From an uncultured Acetatifactor sp. (GTDB lineage Bacteria; Bacillota; Clostridia; Lachnospirales; Lachnospiraceae): DNA of 64,000 nt. The position numbers were made by a program, and so were the translations under genes. Location of the stretch: NCBI GenBank assembly GCA_910586215.1, contig CAJUGH010000024.1, forward strand, positions 3,796 to 67,795, written 5' to 3'. How positions within the stretch are numbered: position 1 is the stretch's first letter; each line of letters begins with the position of its first letter. The notes beneath the pieces are model-generated. The model was not told the origin of the DNA. It did no database searches and saw only the letters and a program-made list of their open reading frames with translations. Below, piece after piece: positions 17,386 through 25,589 of this stretch.

Positions 17386-18312
17386 TTAGCGGACTGTCTC
17401 CTCTTCCCCCACTTTTGCCACAAAAATGTCATTCAAGGATGGCTGGTAGCTTCCAAAGCGCTCCACCTGGATGTCCGTCTGGGCCAGCCTGCCCATGACC
17501 TGGCGTCTGTCAGTGCCCTGGACCAGTTCCAGGATCAAGAAGTCTTTCCCCCTGCCGGAAATGTGTACCAGGTCAGACAATTGTCCCTCCACCTGTTCCT
17601 GAAGGGTTCCTACATCCTTGTTCTCTGCTGCCAGCATCAGCCGGTTCCTGCCGTACTCCCGCTTGATCTCCTTCAGTTCCCCGGCCAGGACCACTTCCCC
17701 TTTGTTGATAATGGCAATGTGGTCACAGAATTCCTCCACATAACTCATCTGGTGGCTGGAGAAGATCACCAGTCTGTCCTCCCCGATGAGTTCGTTAACC
17801 ACATCCTTCAGGATCTGGGAATTCACTGGATCCAGGCCACTGAAAGGTTCATCCAGGATCACGATCTCCGGATTATTCACCAGGGTGGCAGCAAGCTGTA
17901 CTTTCTGCTGGTTGCCTTTGGAGAGGGTCTCCAGCTTCTTGTCCGCATACTCTGCAACTTCCAGCCTTGCCAGCCACTTTTTTGCGCTTTCCCGGGCTTC
18001 CCTGGCCTGCATGCCCCGCAGGGTAGCCAGGAAGACCATCTGGTCTATGACTTTTCGCTTGGGATACAGTCCCCTCTCCTCCGGCAGGTACCCGATCTGG
18101 TGCCTGGCTGGCACGAACCGGCTTCCATCCAGCAGAATCTCCCCGCTGGCAGCATGGAATACGTCCATCAGGATACGGATCGTTGTGGTCTTGCCTGCAC
18201 CGTTACGGCCCAGCAGCCCCAGTGCCTTCCCGCTTTCCACTTGGAAGCTGACACCATGGAGTACTTCCTTCTCCCCGAAATTCTTGCGAAGGTTTCTGAC
18301 TTCTAATTTCAT
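17386..18312 (-). CDS. ABC transporter ATPase, NatA-like
   Basis: 308 residues; start MKLEVRNLRKNFG behind AAGGAAACAAGGA. Walker A is LLGRNGAGKTTTIRIL, signature LSKGNQQKVQLAATL, Walker B IVILDEPFSGLDPVN, and H-loop SSHQMSYVEEFCDH. After the core (1-215) is a ~90-residue C-terminal domain found in NatA/DrrA-type proteins. With the permease encoded immediately downstream it forms an exporter. The CGAAxx-like regulator of NatAB (NatK/NatR) is not present here. Confidence 0.94.
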   Translation of the reverse strand: MKLEVRNLRKNFGEKEVLHGVSFQVESGKALGLLGRNGAGKTTTIRILMDVFHAASGEILLDGSRFVPARHQIGYLPEERGLYPKRKVIDQMVFLATLRGMQAREARESAKKWLARLEVAEYADKKLETLSKGNQQKVQLAATLVNNPEIVILDEPFSGLDPVNSQILKDVVNELIGEDRLVIFSSHQMSYVEEFCDHIAIINKGEVVLAGELKEIKREYGRNRLMLAAENKDVGTLQEQVEGQLSDLVHISGRGKDFLILELVQGTDRRQVMGRLAQTDIQVERFGSYQPSLNDIFVAKVGEEETVR

Positions 18313-18415
18313 TTTCCTTGTTTCCTTTCTGTGTATAATGATATCCACACTGGATTCTGGCACATCTTGTTCCTAAAATCAACACGACATTTGTCATTCC
18401 AGTATTCCAGTCTTA

Positions 18416-19507
18416 TTATAAGTAAAAATATCCACACAAGAACCCGATGACCGCCCCCACCAGGCCGCCGCACAACAGGTACAGCCCGTATTCTCCGATC
18501 AGCGAGATACAGCGCAGGCTGTTGTCATATCTGGCGTCATTCAGCGGCTTTACCACGCCCGCTTCCCCCCGGTAGATGACCGCCCGGTTTTCCAGGGCAC
18601 AGACGAAGGTCCATCCCTTTTCTTCCGCGTCATGGACACTCTGGACCTGCCAGTCATTGTTCAAGCCATTCCAGTCCTTACCATCCTTAAATTCCTGCCG
18701 GTGCATCTTTTTCTGGCGCCTGTTTGTCATCCGTTTGCTGTCCATGGTATAGACCTGCTTCGTCCCATGGCCTTTCTCAAAATAGTATTTCATGGGAGTC
18801 ACCTCCGTGAGGATCCAGCCCTGTTCCTCTTCCCTTGCCAGGAAACGACTCAGCCCCCGCGCCGTGAGGATCAGTTTCCGCACCATCCTGTGCCGATCCC
18901 TGCTCTCCTCCCATTCCTGCCGGGTCTGTCGCATTTCCCGCCCTGCCCATTCTCCCAGCTTCCAGTAGGACAATGCCAGCACACTGTTTATGCATACATA
19001 GACCAGGGCAAACCAGTCGTACCACGCCAGGTAATCATCTCCCAGGTAATGCATTTGTATCCTAAGCACCAGGTCTATCACCAGGATCACCATTCCCCAG
19101 AAGATCAGGCGTTTGCCATTGCCAGACAAATAATCCCGGAATTTTGCAGCCCTGTGTCTTCGGGATTCCTCGTCATTGTACAGTTCATTGATGCCATCTT
19201 CCTCATATTCCTTGGCAAAATAGTAAGTCATGGTCTCATCGTGGGTGACCTCCCGCCAGCCCAGTTCCCTAGCCATCTCCAGGAACATTTCCTTGTGCCG
19301 TATCTCCTCCAGGGTAGGTTTCTTGGGCAGATTGAATCTGTCCAGGTCATACAGCAGATGCTTTGGCTCCCCCTTTACAAAAGTATAGAATATCCCAAAG
19401 TTGATATTCTCCAAAAACCACCCCTGGAGGGCCATGTCCTCCAGCCACTTCCTCTCCTTCTGGTATCCCCACAGGAAACGGATTTTCTTCATTCTCTCTT
19501 TACCCAT
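18416..19507 (-). CDS. DUF2812 membrane protein
   Basis: 363 residues; start MGKERMKKIRFLWGYQ at 19507 behind GGGGGAGGATGAGG, overlapping the PadR stop by 8 bp. The N-terminal DUF2812 domain (about residues 10-130) includes EKWLEDMALQGWFLEN-type sequence, here KERKWLEDMALQGW; two membrane helices follow (around 135-185), then a second soluble copy-like region with EEQGWILTEVTPMKYYFEKG, and a last pair of helices at the C-terminus. DUF2812 genes are nearly always translated from an operon with a PadR regulator, as here. Their molecular role is unknown; the coupling suggests a membrane sensor or partner of the PadR protein. Confidence 0.9.
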   Translation of the reverse strand: MGKERMKKIRFLWGYQKERKWLEDMALQGWFLENINFGIFYTFVKGEPKHLLYDLDRFNLPKKPTLEEIRHKEMFLEMARELGWREVTHDETMTYYFAKEYEEDGINELYNDEESRRHRAAKFRDYLSGNGKRLIFWGMVILVIDLVLRIQMHYLGDDYLAWYDWFALVYVCINSVLALSYWKLGEWAGREMRQTRQEWEESRDRHRMVRKLILTARGLSRFLAREEEQGWILTEVTPMKYYFEKGHGTKQVYTMDSKRMTNRRQKKMHRQEFKDGKDWNGLNNDWQVQSVHDAEEKGWTFVCALENRAVIYRGEAGVVKPLNDARYDNSLRCISLIGEYGLYLLCGGLVGAVIGFLCGYFYL

Positions 19508-19838
19508 TCGCCTCATCCTCCCCCTCCAGGACGCTTCTGCCATCTGCAAGCTGTTTCCCAAGTCTCTCCGTCTCTGCCCAGAGCAATTCCTGTCCTGTCT
19601 GTGTGATCCGGTAGGCCTTCTTCCCCTCTTCGCTGGGGGCCACCTCTATGACCCCGTCTGCCACCAGCCTACCCACCATGGTATAGAGGGTGCCCGTTCC
19701 CAGCACGATCCTGCCTTTGGTCAGGCTGCTCACATACTGCATGATGGCATATCCATGCCGGGGCCTGGTAACAGATAACAATGTATAGTACGTAGTCTCT
19801 GTCATAGGAATGTATTTTTTCTGTAAACCTTCCTCCAA
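19500..19838 (-). CDS. PadR-family transcriptional regulator
   Basis: 112 residues from a TTG at 19838 behind GGGAGGGG; the only in-frame ATG near the conserved start is at 19805 and has no close ribosome site, and the frame stays open to 19886. The winged-helix domain (TETTYYTLLSV, RHGYAIMQYVSSLTKGRIVLGTGTLYTMVGRL, DGVIEVAPSEEGKKAYRIT) is complete, followed by a short dimerisation helix. PadR proteins of this short class repress their own operon and bind dyads containing ATGT/ACAT. Exactly such a dyad lies at 19949-19973 in its promoter. Downstream and coupled is the DUF2812 gene. Confidence 0.92.
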   Translation of the reverse strand: MEEGLQKKYIPMTETTYYTLLSVTRPRHGYAIMQYVSSLTKGRIVLGTGTLYTMVGRLVADGVIEVAPSEEGKKAYRITQTGQELLWAETERLGKQLADGRSVLEGEDEANG

Positions 19839-19948
19839 TCCATCCCCTCCCGTCTGTTTTCCTGCAAGCCCGAAGTCGCCTGCCATTCTATGTATCCCTG
19901 TGGTTCTATCTTCCCGTTTTCCAATGTCACAGACTTTGTGTTTTCCAT

Positions 19949-19973
19949 CGACATGTCGAGTCTCGACATGTCG
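19949..19973. promoter_or_regulatory. Nested palindromic operator, probable PadR site
   Basis: CGACATGTCGAG and CTCGACATGTCG are perfect 12-bp arms around one base, and each arm contains the self-complementary CGACATGTCG. It starts about 12 bp downstream of the -10 box of the PadR operon promoter, where binding would block transcription. ACATGT elements fit known PadR sites (ATGT...ACAT). Confidence 0.75.
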
Positions 19974-19984
19974 TCTGTAAACAT

Positions 19985-20013
19985 AAAATACTACAGGGGA
20001 AAAAATTTGTCAA
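19985..20013 (-). promoter_or_regulatory. Promoter of the PadR-DUF2812 operon
   Basis: TTGACA (20008-20013), 17 bp, TATTTT (19985-19990) on the minus strand, directly upstream of the nested palindrome. The predicted leader is about 135 nt. Confidence 0.75.
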
Positions 20014-20033
20014 GGGAAAATAAAAATTTTAGC

Positions 20034-20065
20034 AAAAAAAGAGAACCCTCCCGTCGTGGTTCCCT
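20034..20065 (-). terminator. Terminator after the BcrA-like ABC operon
   Basis: Minus-strand stem GGGAACC / GGTTCTC (one mismatch, 10-nt loop) followed by seven T at 20034-20040. The plus-strand side is also followed by five T, so it may work in both directions. Confidence 0.65.
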
Positions 20066-20158
20066 TTTTACACTTCCAGACATGCTTCCTCGGCGTCAGT
20101 ACCATCTTTGATGGCACAAACAATCTGTGAAGCCAAAGCACAAAAACCGCGCTTGGAA

Positions 20159-20286
20159 GAATTGCCGTAAGGCAAATTCTCAAAGGAATGGCTTTGCCAT
20201 TCCTTAGGTGAAACTTAGAAAATCTTAGCTTGTGTACAAAGAGGTGGGCTATGCCCCCTCTTACAAGCTTAGATTTTCTTTTCACC
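20159..20286. repeat. Array of three hairpins just after the ABC permease gene
   Basis: Three successive inverted repeats: 20159-20180 (AGAATTGCC/GGCAAATTCT, one bulge), 20183-20205 (AAGGAATGGC, 3-nt loop, GCCATTCCTT, perfect) and a large 81-nt hairpin 20206-20286 (outer GGTGAAA/TTTCACC, then AGAAAATCT/AGATTTTCT and AGCTTGT/ACAAGCT). It begins 12 bp after the permease stop and fills the gap with the PadR operon. The function is unknown; it may be a mobile miniature element or an RNA-stabilising tail. Confidence 0.6.
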
Positions 20287-20298
20287 TTTCACACTTCC

Positions 20299-21087
20299 TC
20301 ATGCCGCCAGATCCCGCCTGCGATACACGGCCACCGCCCCCAGGACACTCACCAGGATCACACATCCCGCTATCAGGAGCAGTCCCCCATCTGCCCTTCC
20401 TTCCACGAAGATATCTGTCCCATTGGAAAAATAAAAAGGCGTCACGTATTTCAATCCTTCCATGTCCGGCAGGATCCTGCACAGAAGGTCGGCCACATAC
20501 AGCAGCATGGCGAATCCCAGGGCTGCCCCGGTCTGTCTGCGCTTCCACAGGGAGGAGGCCAGATAGCAGACGCTTCCCACTTCCAGGTGCATCAGAAGCT
20601 GCACCCCATGGTAACAGGCAAATTCCTTCACAGGGGGCATCTGGCCTGCCCCTGCAAATCCCAGAAGGATCCAGGCCAGGCATAAGGCATTGTAGGATAC
20701 TACCAGCACCACCAGGGACGCATATTTCCATCCCACGATATAGGCCCTGCCAAGGGGCAGTGTATGCAGGAATTCCGAGGTATGCCCTTCCTCCTCCTTG
20801 GACAGCAGCGCCACTCCCGTCATGGCCGCAAACATGGCGCCGCCGATTGCATATAACAGGGCAATCTCCGTGGCATAGAAACCCTCCATGGTACCGATAC
20901 TCAGCTTATCCATCCCCAGGACCGTTGCAAACATCCCCATATTGGCAAATGCCTCCGACATCTCTCCCATGGATTCTTCCAGGCCCTGGAATAGCAGCAG
21001 ACATCCCGCCGACAGCAGGCCTACGCTGCAGGCCCAGATCAGCAGCGACTTCCCATTTCTCCTTACTTCATGCCATAATAATGTCAT
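20299..21087 (-). CDS. ABC-2 type permease partner of the BcrA-like ATPase
   Basis: 262 residues; start MTLLWHEVRRNGKSLLIW behind AGGAGGATAG. Six hydrophobic segments with the pattern of small ABC-2 permeases; EEEGHTSEFLHTLPLGR is the cytoplasmic coupling-helix region typical of this family, and it ends VYRRRDLAA, a usual terminal motif (YxxRD). It forms an exporter with the ATPase encoded 109 bp upstream; relatives export antimicrobial peptides or protect against them. It is the last gene of the LytTR-DUF3021-ATPase-permease unit. Confidence 0.9.
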   Translation of the reverse strand: MTLLWHEVRRNGKSLLIWACSVGLLSAGCLLLFQGLEESMGEMSEAFANMGMFATVLGMDKLSIGTMEGFYATEIALLYAIGGAMFAAMTGVALLSKEEEGHTSEFLHTLPLGRAYIVGWKYASLVVLVVSYNALCLAWILLGFAGAGQMPPVKEFACYHGVQLLMHLEVGSVCYLASSLWKRRQTGAALGFAMLLYVADLLCRILPDMEGLKYVTPFYFSNGTDIFVEGRADGGLLLIAGCVILVSVLGAVAVYRRRDLAA

Positions 21088-21196
21088 CTTTCTATCCTCC
21101 TTGTATCCCGGCCACAAATGCCCTTTTTCCTCAAGGTCCCAGGCCATCCATCCCGGGGCACCCTCCGGTTTCAGACAAAACGCCCCCTGCCCAGGC

Positions 21197-22105
21197 TCAC
21201 TCCTCCCGGAAGTAGTGCATGAACACTTCCTCCAGGGAGGGTTCTTCAATCAGAAGGTCCTCCAGTCTGCGGCCTTCCAGCCTGTGCAGCAATTCCTCCA
21301 CTGTCCCCGTGTGGGAAAAGGCTGTCTCCTTTCCGTCCTCCCACATCCGTACCTTCCGCAGGTTAGACCGGCAGAGGTTCTCCACGCTGTCTGCCCGGAT
21401 CAGCCTGCCTTCCCGGATCACCGCAGCATTCCTGCAATATTGTTTTACCTCAGAGAGTACATGGGAAGAGAGAAAACAGGTGGTCCCCCGGCTGTTGTAC
21501 TCCGATACCAAGCCCCAGAAAGCATCCTGCATCAAGGGGTCCAGGCCGGAGGTAGGTTCATCCAGGATCAGCAGCTTTGGCTCATGCTGCATGGCACAGA
21601 CAATGCTGACTTTCTTGCGGTTTCCCAGGGACAGTTCCTCTACCCTCTTGTCCCCCTCCACTTCCAGGATCCCACAGAGCCTGTCTGCCTCCCGGGAACA
21701 GTCCTTCTGCCGGCAGCGGGCCGCAAAGCGTATCACATCCCTCACCTTCATGCCCGGATAGAACGCGGCCTCTGAAGGCATGTAACCCACCTGGTTCATC
21801 AGTTCCCGCCACTGTCTCCCCATTAGATGCCCCGGGCGGCTGCTTTTGTGATCCCCTTCCGCATGCCTGTCCCTGCCCACACAGTCCTTCCCCAGGAGAC
21901 GAATTTCCCCCTGGCCAAAGCGCAGCATTCCCAGCATACACCGGATGGTGGTGGACTTGCCTGCACCGTTGGGACCCAGGAACCCGAAGATATCCCCTGC
22001 CGCCACCTCCAGGTGCAGATCCTGTACCCCCCTGTGTTTCCCATAGTTTTTTGTCAGATTCCGAATATCTATGGCGTTCTGATATGTCGCTTTGTTATCA
22101 CTCAT
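21197..22105 (-). CDS. ABC transporter ATPase, BcrA-like
   Basis: 302 residues, start behind GGAGGGCAGG. Walker A FLGPNGAGKSTTIRC, signature LSLGNRKKVSIV, Walker B LLILDEPTSGLDPLM and H-loop SSHVLSEVKQYC. Between Walker A and the Q-loop there is an extra charged segment (GRDRHAEGDHKSSRPGHLMG). The ~70-residue C-terminal tail ends in IEEPSLEEVFMHYF, typical for BcrA/DRA-type ATPases. It pairs with the permease downstream and follows DUF3021 by 21 bp; LytTR/DUF3021 pairs commonly control such transporters. Confidence 0.94.
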   Translation of the reverse strand: MSDNKATYQNAIDIRNLTKNYGKHRGVQDLHLEVAAGDIFGFLGPNGAGKSTTIRCMLGMLRFGQGEIRLLGKDCVGRDRHAEGDHKSSRPGHLMGRQWRELMNQVGYMPSEAAFYPGMKVRDVIRFAARCRQKDCSREADRLCGILEVEGDKRVEELSLGNRKKVSIVCAMQHEPKLLILDEPTSGLDPLMQDAFWGLVSEYNSRGTTCFLSSHVLSEVKQYCRNAAVIREGRLIRADSVENLCRSNLRKVRMWEDGKETAFSHTGTVEELLHRLEGRRLEDLLIEEPSLEEVFMHYFREE

Positions 22106-22126
22106 CTGCCTGCCCTCCTGTAACTG

Positions 22127-22735
22127 TCACCCTGCCTGTCCATCCTTTGCAGCTTCTCTTGTCCCCCCTTGTGGTTCCTTCTGGTTCCTTTTCACAGCTT
22201 CGCCGTTTGGGTCAACTTGATACACACATACAGCAGAATACAGGTATTCTTCTGTCATGTATTGCTTTTTCTTGTATTCTGCCAGCATATGGTTCAAGTT
22301 CTCCGTATCGATATTCCGTTTCAGCCTGTTGATCAGATAGACGCATCCATATGCCACCAGCATGTAGAAGAAGAACAGGCCCGTGACCCAGATCTGCCTG
22401 TCAAACCATCCAAGGAGATAAGAGCAGGCTGTATACAGACTATCGCAGAACAGCATGGAACAGACCTCACGCAGTCCCATCTTCCCGGCTTCATCAAAAT
22501 TGTGCAGCAGATACACCTGCAGATACCCCACAAGATAGGCCAGTATAAAAAACTGGCACATATGTCCTATTTCTGCCTGGAAAATGCCCTGGCAGAGCAG
22601 GAATGCGCAATAAAATACCGTAATGCAGAACGCATACAGGCATGCCTTGTATTCTATGGCAATCTCCCTGCTGAAGCATATCTTCAGCTTCTTCCAGAAT
22701 GCTGCCCTCTTATCCCCTTGCATCTGATTTTCCAT
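22127..22735 (-). CDS. DUF3021 membrane protein with a repeat-derived C-terminal tail
   Basis: 202 residues; GGAGGCCGGGG precedes the ATG. Four membrane helices (about 28-45, 58-78, 88-108, 115-135) match DUF3021, a family almost always encoded next to a LytTR protein with no receiver domain and thought to hold or sense for it. After the usual end of the family (around NRLKRNIDTENLNHMLAEY) there is a ~45-residue tail. Its coding DNA (about 22186-22264) is clearly similar to family A copy A1 (1674-1756), and the two encode alignable peptides: MTEEYLYSAVCVYQV against MTVECLHSTVCVHHV. The tail therefore seems to come from a repeat. Confidence 0.88.
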   Translation of the reverse strand: MENQMQGDKRAAFWKKLKICFSREIAIEYKACLYAFCITVFYCAFLLCQGIFQAEIGHMCQFFILAYLVGYLQVYLLHNFDEAGKMGLREVCSMLFCDSLYTACSYLLGWFDRQIWVTGLFFFYMLVAYGCVYLINRLKRNIDTENLNHMLAEYKKKQYMTEEYLYSAVCVYQVDPNGEAVKRNQKEPQGGTREAAKDGQAG

Positions 22736-22841
22736 CCCCGGCCTCCTGTCCTTCCACTCCTTTTTATGGTCTCCCCAAAGGGAGCCTGCTGACTGCCATC
22801 CACCGCATAGCTCATGGCGCTTTTCCCTGTTTCCGCTCCCC

Positions 22842-23279
22842 TCATCCCTGCCGCAGGATCTCCCGAAGCTTCCCGGCGTATTTCCGGGAGATCATCACTT
22901 GTTCCCCGTTTTCCATGGTAGCCCGGATACGGCTGCCCGGCTCACTCTTCAGGGCTGCAATCCTGTACAGATTCAGCACCATGGACTTGGAACACCTAAA
23001 ATATCCCCTTGTGCCAAAGGCATCGGCCAGTTTTCCCAGACTTTCCCCCATCCGGCATACCTTGTCCGTCAAATAGGCAAAGCTGACCCCGTCCACACTC
23101 TCCAGATAAAGTACCTCCTCCGGCAGGAACATGACTTTCTCCTCCCCACAGGAGCCGCACAGCTTCTGCTCCATTCCCCGTATCAGTTCTGCAATAGCCC
23201 GGATCCGCTTATCCTGTTCCCGGTAACGGATGATGACCTCATCCTCCCCCTGGTCAATTCTCTGCATGGTCAGCTTCAT
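22842..23279 (-). CDS. LytTR-domain DNA-binding protein (no receiver domain)
   Basis: 145 residues; start MKLTMQRIDQGEDEV behind GGGGGAGAG. A ~45-residue N-terminal segment (with EVIIRYREQDKRIRAIAELI) precedes a LytTR domain: VMFLPEEVLYLESVDG, YFRCSKSMVLNLYRI and the basic end VMISRKYAGKLREIL. Proteins of this kind are paired with DUF3021 membrane proteins and regulate an ABC exporter in response to membrane or antibiotic stress. It is the first gene of the operon ending at 20299. The start codon lies about 20 bp downstream of its -10 box. Confidence 0.93.
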   Translation of the reverse strand: MKLTMQRIDQGEDEVIIRYREQDKRIRAIAELIRGMEQKLCGSCGEEKVMFLPEEVLYLESVDGVSFAYLTDKVCRMGESLGKLADAFGTRGYFRCSKSMVLNLYRIAALKSEPGSRIRATMENGEQVMISRKYAGKLREILRQG

Positions 23280-23301
23280 ATCTCTCCCCCTGTCTTCCTT
23301 C

Positions 23302-23329
23302 ATTGTACCAGAATTCTGCTTTCCGGCAA
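23302..23329 (-). promoter_or_regulatory. Promoter of the LytTR-DUF3021-ABC operon
   Basis: Minus-strand TTGCCG (23324-23329), 16 bp, TACAAT (23302-23307). The -10 matches at 5 of 6 positions. The rest of the gap up to the SDR terminator shows no gene. Confidence 0.55.
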
Positions 23330-23473
23330 GCCCAAGTCCATAAGATGCATTTTCCAGCCTGTAAGTTACGCATTCCCTAATCCAGTGTATGAGTGTATGC
23401 AATCCCAGCCTGCCTGAATGCGGCATTCGCCATATGGGAGTGCAGGCACTCCCCCCTGGCTCCTTGCCCACGC

Positions 23474-23504
23474 AAAAAAGGCCGGGATTCCCAGGAATCC
23501 GGCC
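23474..23504 (-). terminator. Terminator of the short-chain dehydrogenase gene
   Basis: Minus-strand GGCCGGATTCC pairs with GGAATCCCGGCC (one bulge) and is followed by six T. It lies about 135 nt after the dehydrogenase stop codon. Confidence 0.8.
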
Positions 23505-23639
23505 ATTCTATAAATTACATGAAAATGAGACATATACGGATCAATACTCCTGCTGCAAGCAATATCACAAGGTCAGTTTCGCTTCGGTCCGTCCCAGATA
23601 AGCCCCACCAGCGCTACGAACCATTACCCGCAATAGTCA

Positions 23640-24386
23640 TCACGTTCTCATCAGTCCGTCCACACTCAGCACCACCCCTGTGATATAGGAAGCCTTCTCA
23701 GAGGCCAGGAACACGAAGGCATTGGCGATGTCTTCCGGTTGTCCCAGCCGGCGCAGGGGGATACGGGCGATCATGGGATCGATCACTTCCCTGGGAACGG
23801 CCTTCATCATGTCTGTCTCTGTGATACCAGGGGCCACGGCATTCACACGGATACCCTTAGGTCCAAGTTCCCTGGCCAGGGAAAGGGTGAAACCATTGAC
23901 CGCGAACTTGGAGGTAGGGTATGCCACACCGCTGGGCTGGCCGGAAATGCTCACCATGGAGGAGGTATTCAGGATGACACCGCTTCCCTGTTTCTCCATC
24001 ACTTCCGCTGCCACCCTGGAGCAGTTGAAGGTTCCCTTTACATTTAAGTCCATCACCTTATCAAAGGTGTCCTCCGTGTACGCGGCAAAGGGTGTGCTCT
24101 CAGAGATACCTGCATTGTTCACCAGCACATCGATCCTGCCATACTTTTCTGTCACTTTGTCAAAAGCATCTTTCACATCCCCGTAATGGTCCAGGGCCGG
24201 CCAGATTCCCTCCACTTTTGCCTTAGGATACGTCTCCTGGAGCTTCGCCACCGCCTTGTCAGCAGTCTCCTGGCGGCTGGCACAGAGTACCACTGTGGCA
24301 CCCTCCTGCAGAAAAGCTTCCACTGTGGCAAAACCAATGCCCCTGCTTCCACCTGTGACAATGACCACTTTGTCCATGAATTCCAT
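23640..24386 (-). CDS. Short-chain dehydrogenase/reductase
   Basis: 248 residues, strong GGAGGAGGAC ribosome site. A classical SDR: NAD(P)-binding GGSRGIGFATVEAF, NNAG (about residues 89-92), catalytic Ser in ILNTSSMVSISG, Tyr and Lys in VAYPTSKFAVNGF, and the C-terminal ITGVVLSVDGLMRT. Closest general pattern is 3-oxoacyl-ACP reductase (FabG) or bile-acid/steroid hydroxysteroid dehydrogenases; the terminal SVDG and the LYP/TYPKAKVEG region recall BaiA-type enzymes, but substrate cannot be decided. It is a single-gene unit with its own near-consensus promoter and terminator. Confidence 0.93.
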   Translation of the reverse strand: MEFMDKVVIVTGGSRGIGFATVEAFLQEGATVVLCASRQETADKAVAKLQETYPKAKVEGIWPALDHYGDVKDAFDKVTEKYGRIDVLVNNAGISESTPFAAYTEDTFDKVMDLNVKGTFNCSRVAAEVMEKQGSGVILNTSSMVSISGQPSGVAYPTSKFAVNGFTLSLARELGPKGIRVNAVAPGITETDMMKAVPREVIDPMIARIPLRRLGQPEDIANAFVFLASEKASYITGVVLSVDGLMRT

Positions 24387-24492
24387 CCTTGTCCTCCTCC
24401 AACATCATCTTTCTTTGCATCTGTGCTGCCGCGTTCAGCCCCATTTCCTTGTTCCCGGCTGACCGCCATCCAGACATTCTCCTTGTATGACC

Positions 24493-24521
24493 ATTATACG
24501 ATCCATCCTCCAGGAAGTCAA
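24493..24521 (-). promoter_or_regulatory. Promoter of the short-chain dehydrogenase gene
   Basis: TTGACT (24516-24521), 17 bp, TATAAT (24493-24498) on the minus strand, just after the end of the histidine-phosphatase gene. Strong match; leader about 100 nt. Confidence 0.8.
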
Positions 24522-24525
24522 TCTG

Positions 24526-25254
24526 TCAGTCGTGCCTCTCCCCACTGTCAAAAGTCTCACAGAATCGCGCTGCAAAAGCAGGTTCCTCACCTCCAGCATA
24601 CAAGTGGGAAATATCCCCAAAGCTGCCGACCCGGAATATAGCCTTACCCTGGCGCCTCTCCTCCGTGACCACCGTGGTGACAGCGCTGGGTGCCGCACAG
24701 GTGTGGTGCCAGAGAATCATGGGGGATACGTTCATCAGATGGCTGAGCATAACGCACTCCACCCCGAAATGGCAGAAAAATACCAGGGTATCCTGATTGG
24801 CACACCCTGCCCGGTACAGCGCCCCCTCCCGCACATAGCCATGTTCTGCCAGCAGGCTGTCCAGTCCCTGTACCACCTCCCGGTAAAGCTCCCCTACATG
24901 GCCTTCTGCCATGGCCGGGTGCTCCATCCACCTGTCCCTGTAATAGAAGCATTCCTCCCCCATCCAGTCCTCAGGCAGCCAGTCCCAGGCAATTGCTTTC
25001 CTTCCCTTCACATCCGGACGTGTAATCTGGGCCGGAAATTCCCTCAGCCAGTCACATACTGTGGCCTTCCTGCCGATTCTGCTTAAAGTAGCTTCTGCCG
25101 TATCCCTGGCACGTCCCAGGGGAGACACATAGAATGCCTTTACATCCAACTGTACCATCCTGTCTGCCAGGAGTGCCACCTCCCGCCAGCCTTTTTCTGT
25201 GAGGGAATCCTTCTCATAGTCCGGATCTCCATGCCGTATGATCATCAGTCGCAT
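24526..25254 (-). CDS. Histidine phosphatase family protein
   Basis: 242 residues; AGAAAGGA before the ATG. The phosphoacceptor motif IIRHGDPDYEKD is at the N-terminus; the second catalytic Arg is in VSPLGRARDTAEA and the second His in TLVFFCHFGVECVM. A ~50-residue lid (WDWLPEDWMGEECFYYRDRW) is longer than in phosphoglycerate mutases and typical of small broad-specificity members. Substrate unknown. It is transcribed alone or with the ZIP transporter gene upstream, from which it is separated by a family A repeat. Confidence 0.92.
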   Translation of the reverse strand: MRLMIIRHGDPDYEKDSLTEKGWREVALLADRMVQLDVKAFYVSPLGRARDTAEATLSRIGRKATVCDWLREFPAQITRPDVKGRKAIAWDWLPEDWMGEECFYYRDRWMEHPAMAEGHVGELYREVVQGLDSLLAEHGYVREGALYRAGCANQDTLVFFCHFGVECVMLSHLMNVSPMILWHHTCAAPSAVTTVVTEERRQGKAIFRVGSFGDISHLYAGGEEPAFAARFCETFDSGERHD

Positions 25255-25458
25255 CTTTTCGTCCTTTCTGCCGTATCTGTCAGAGCCAGACCGCCGTGCC
25301 CTGTGTTTCTATCCTGCACTTTCTGTCTCATGCTTTCTGGCCTGCCTCTTTACCTTGGCTCTCTCCAGCCTCTGCTTTCCCCTCCTACCATACCACAATA
25401 CAGACAGCTGCGCCATATTTCATTTATACTGCGATAATCTCAGTCTGTCATCACTTAT

Positions 25459-25560
25459 CACTCACCCCATTCACGGCAACTATACACTACATAGCAGTCT
25501 CGGGTTTATCACGCAAAAGGCGCGTGAAAGCACCTGGCGGCAGCACCCATGAACAGTAAC
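25459..25560 (-). repeat. Family A folded repeat, copy A3
   Basis: Shorter copy with the conserved hairpin TCACGC, 7-nt loop, GCGTGA (25509-25514 / 25522-25527). The variable hairpin is short (CTAT/ATAG near 25481-25495). One end, CATGAACAGTAAC, lies 30 bp from the ZIP stop codon. The remainder of the 335-bp gap (25255-25458) shows no gene. Confidence 0.7.
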
Positions 25561-25589
25561 TGCATCATCCACCGAAAAACACCCCATCG

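Noticed and set aside
23640..24386. Bile-acid 3-alpha-hydroxysteroid dehydrogenase (BaiA) assignment
   Set aside because: Some resemblance near the C-terminus, but no other bai genes are present and many SDRs share these motifs; left as a general SDR.
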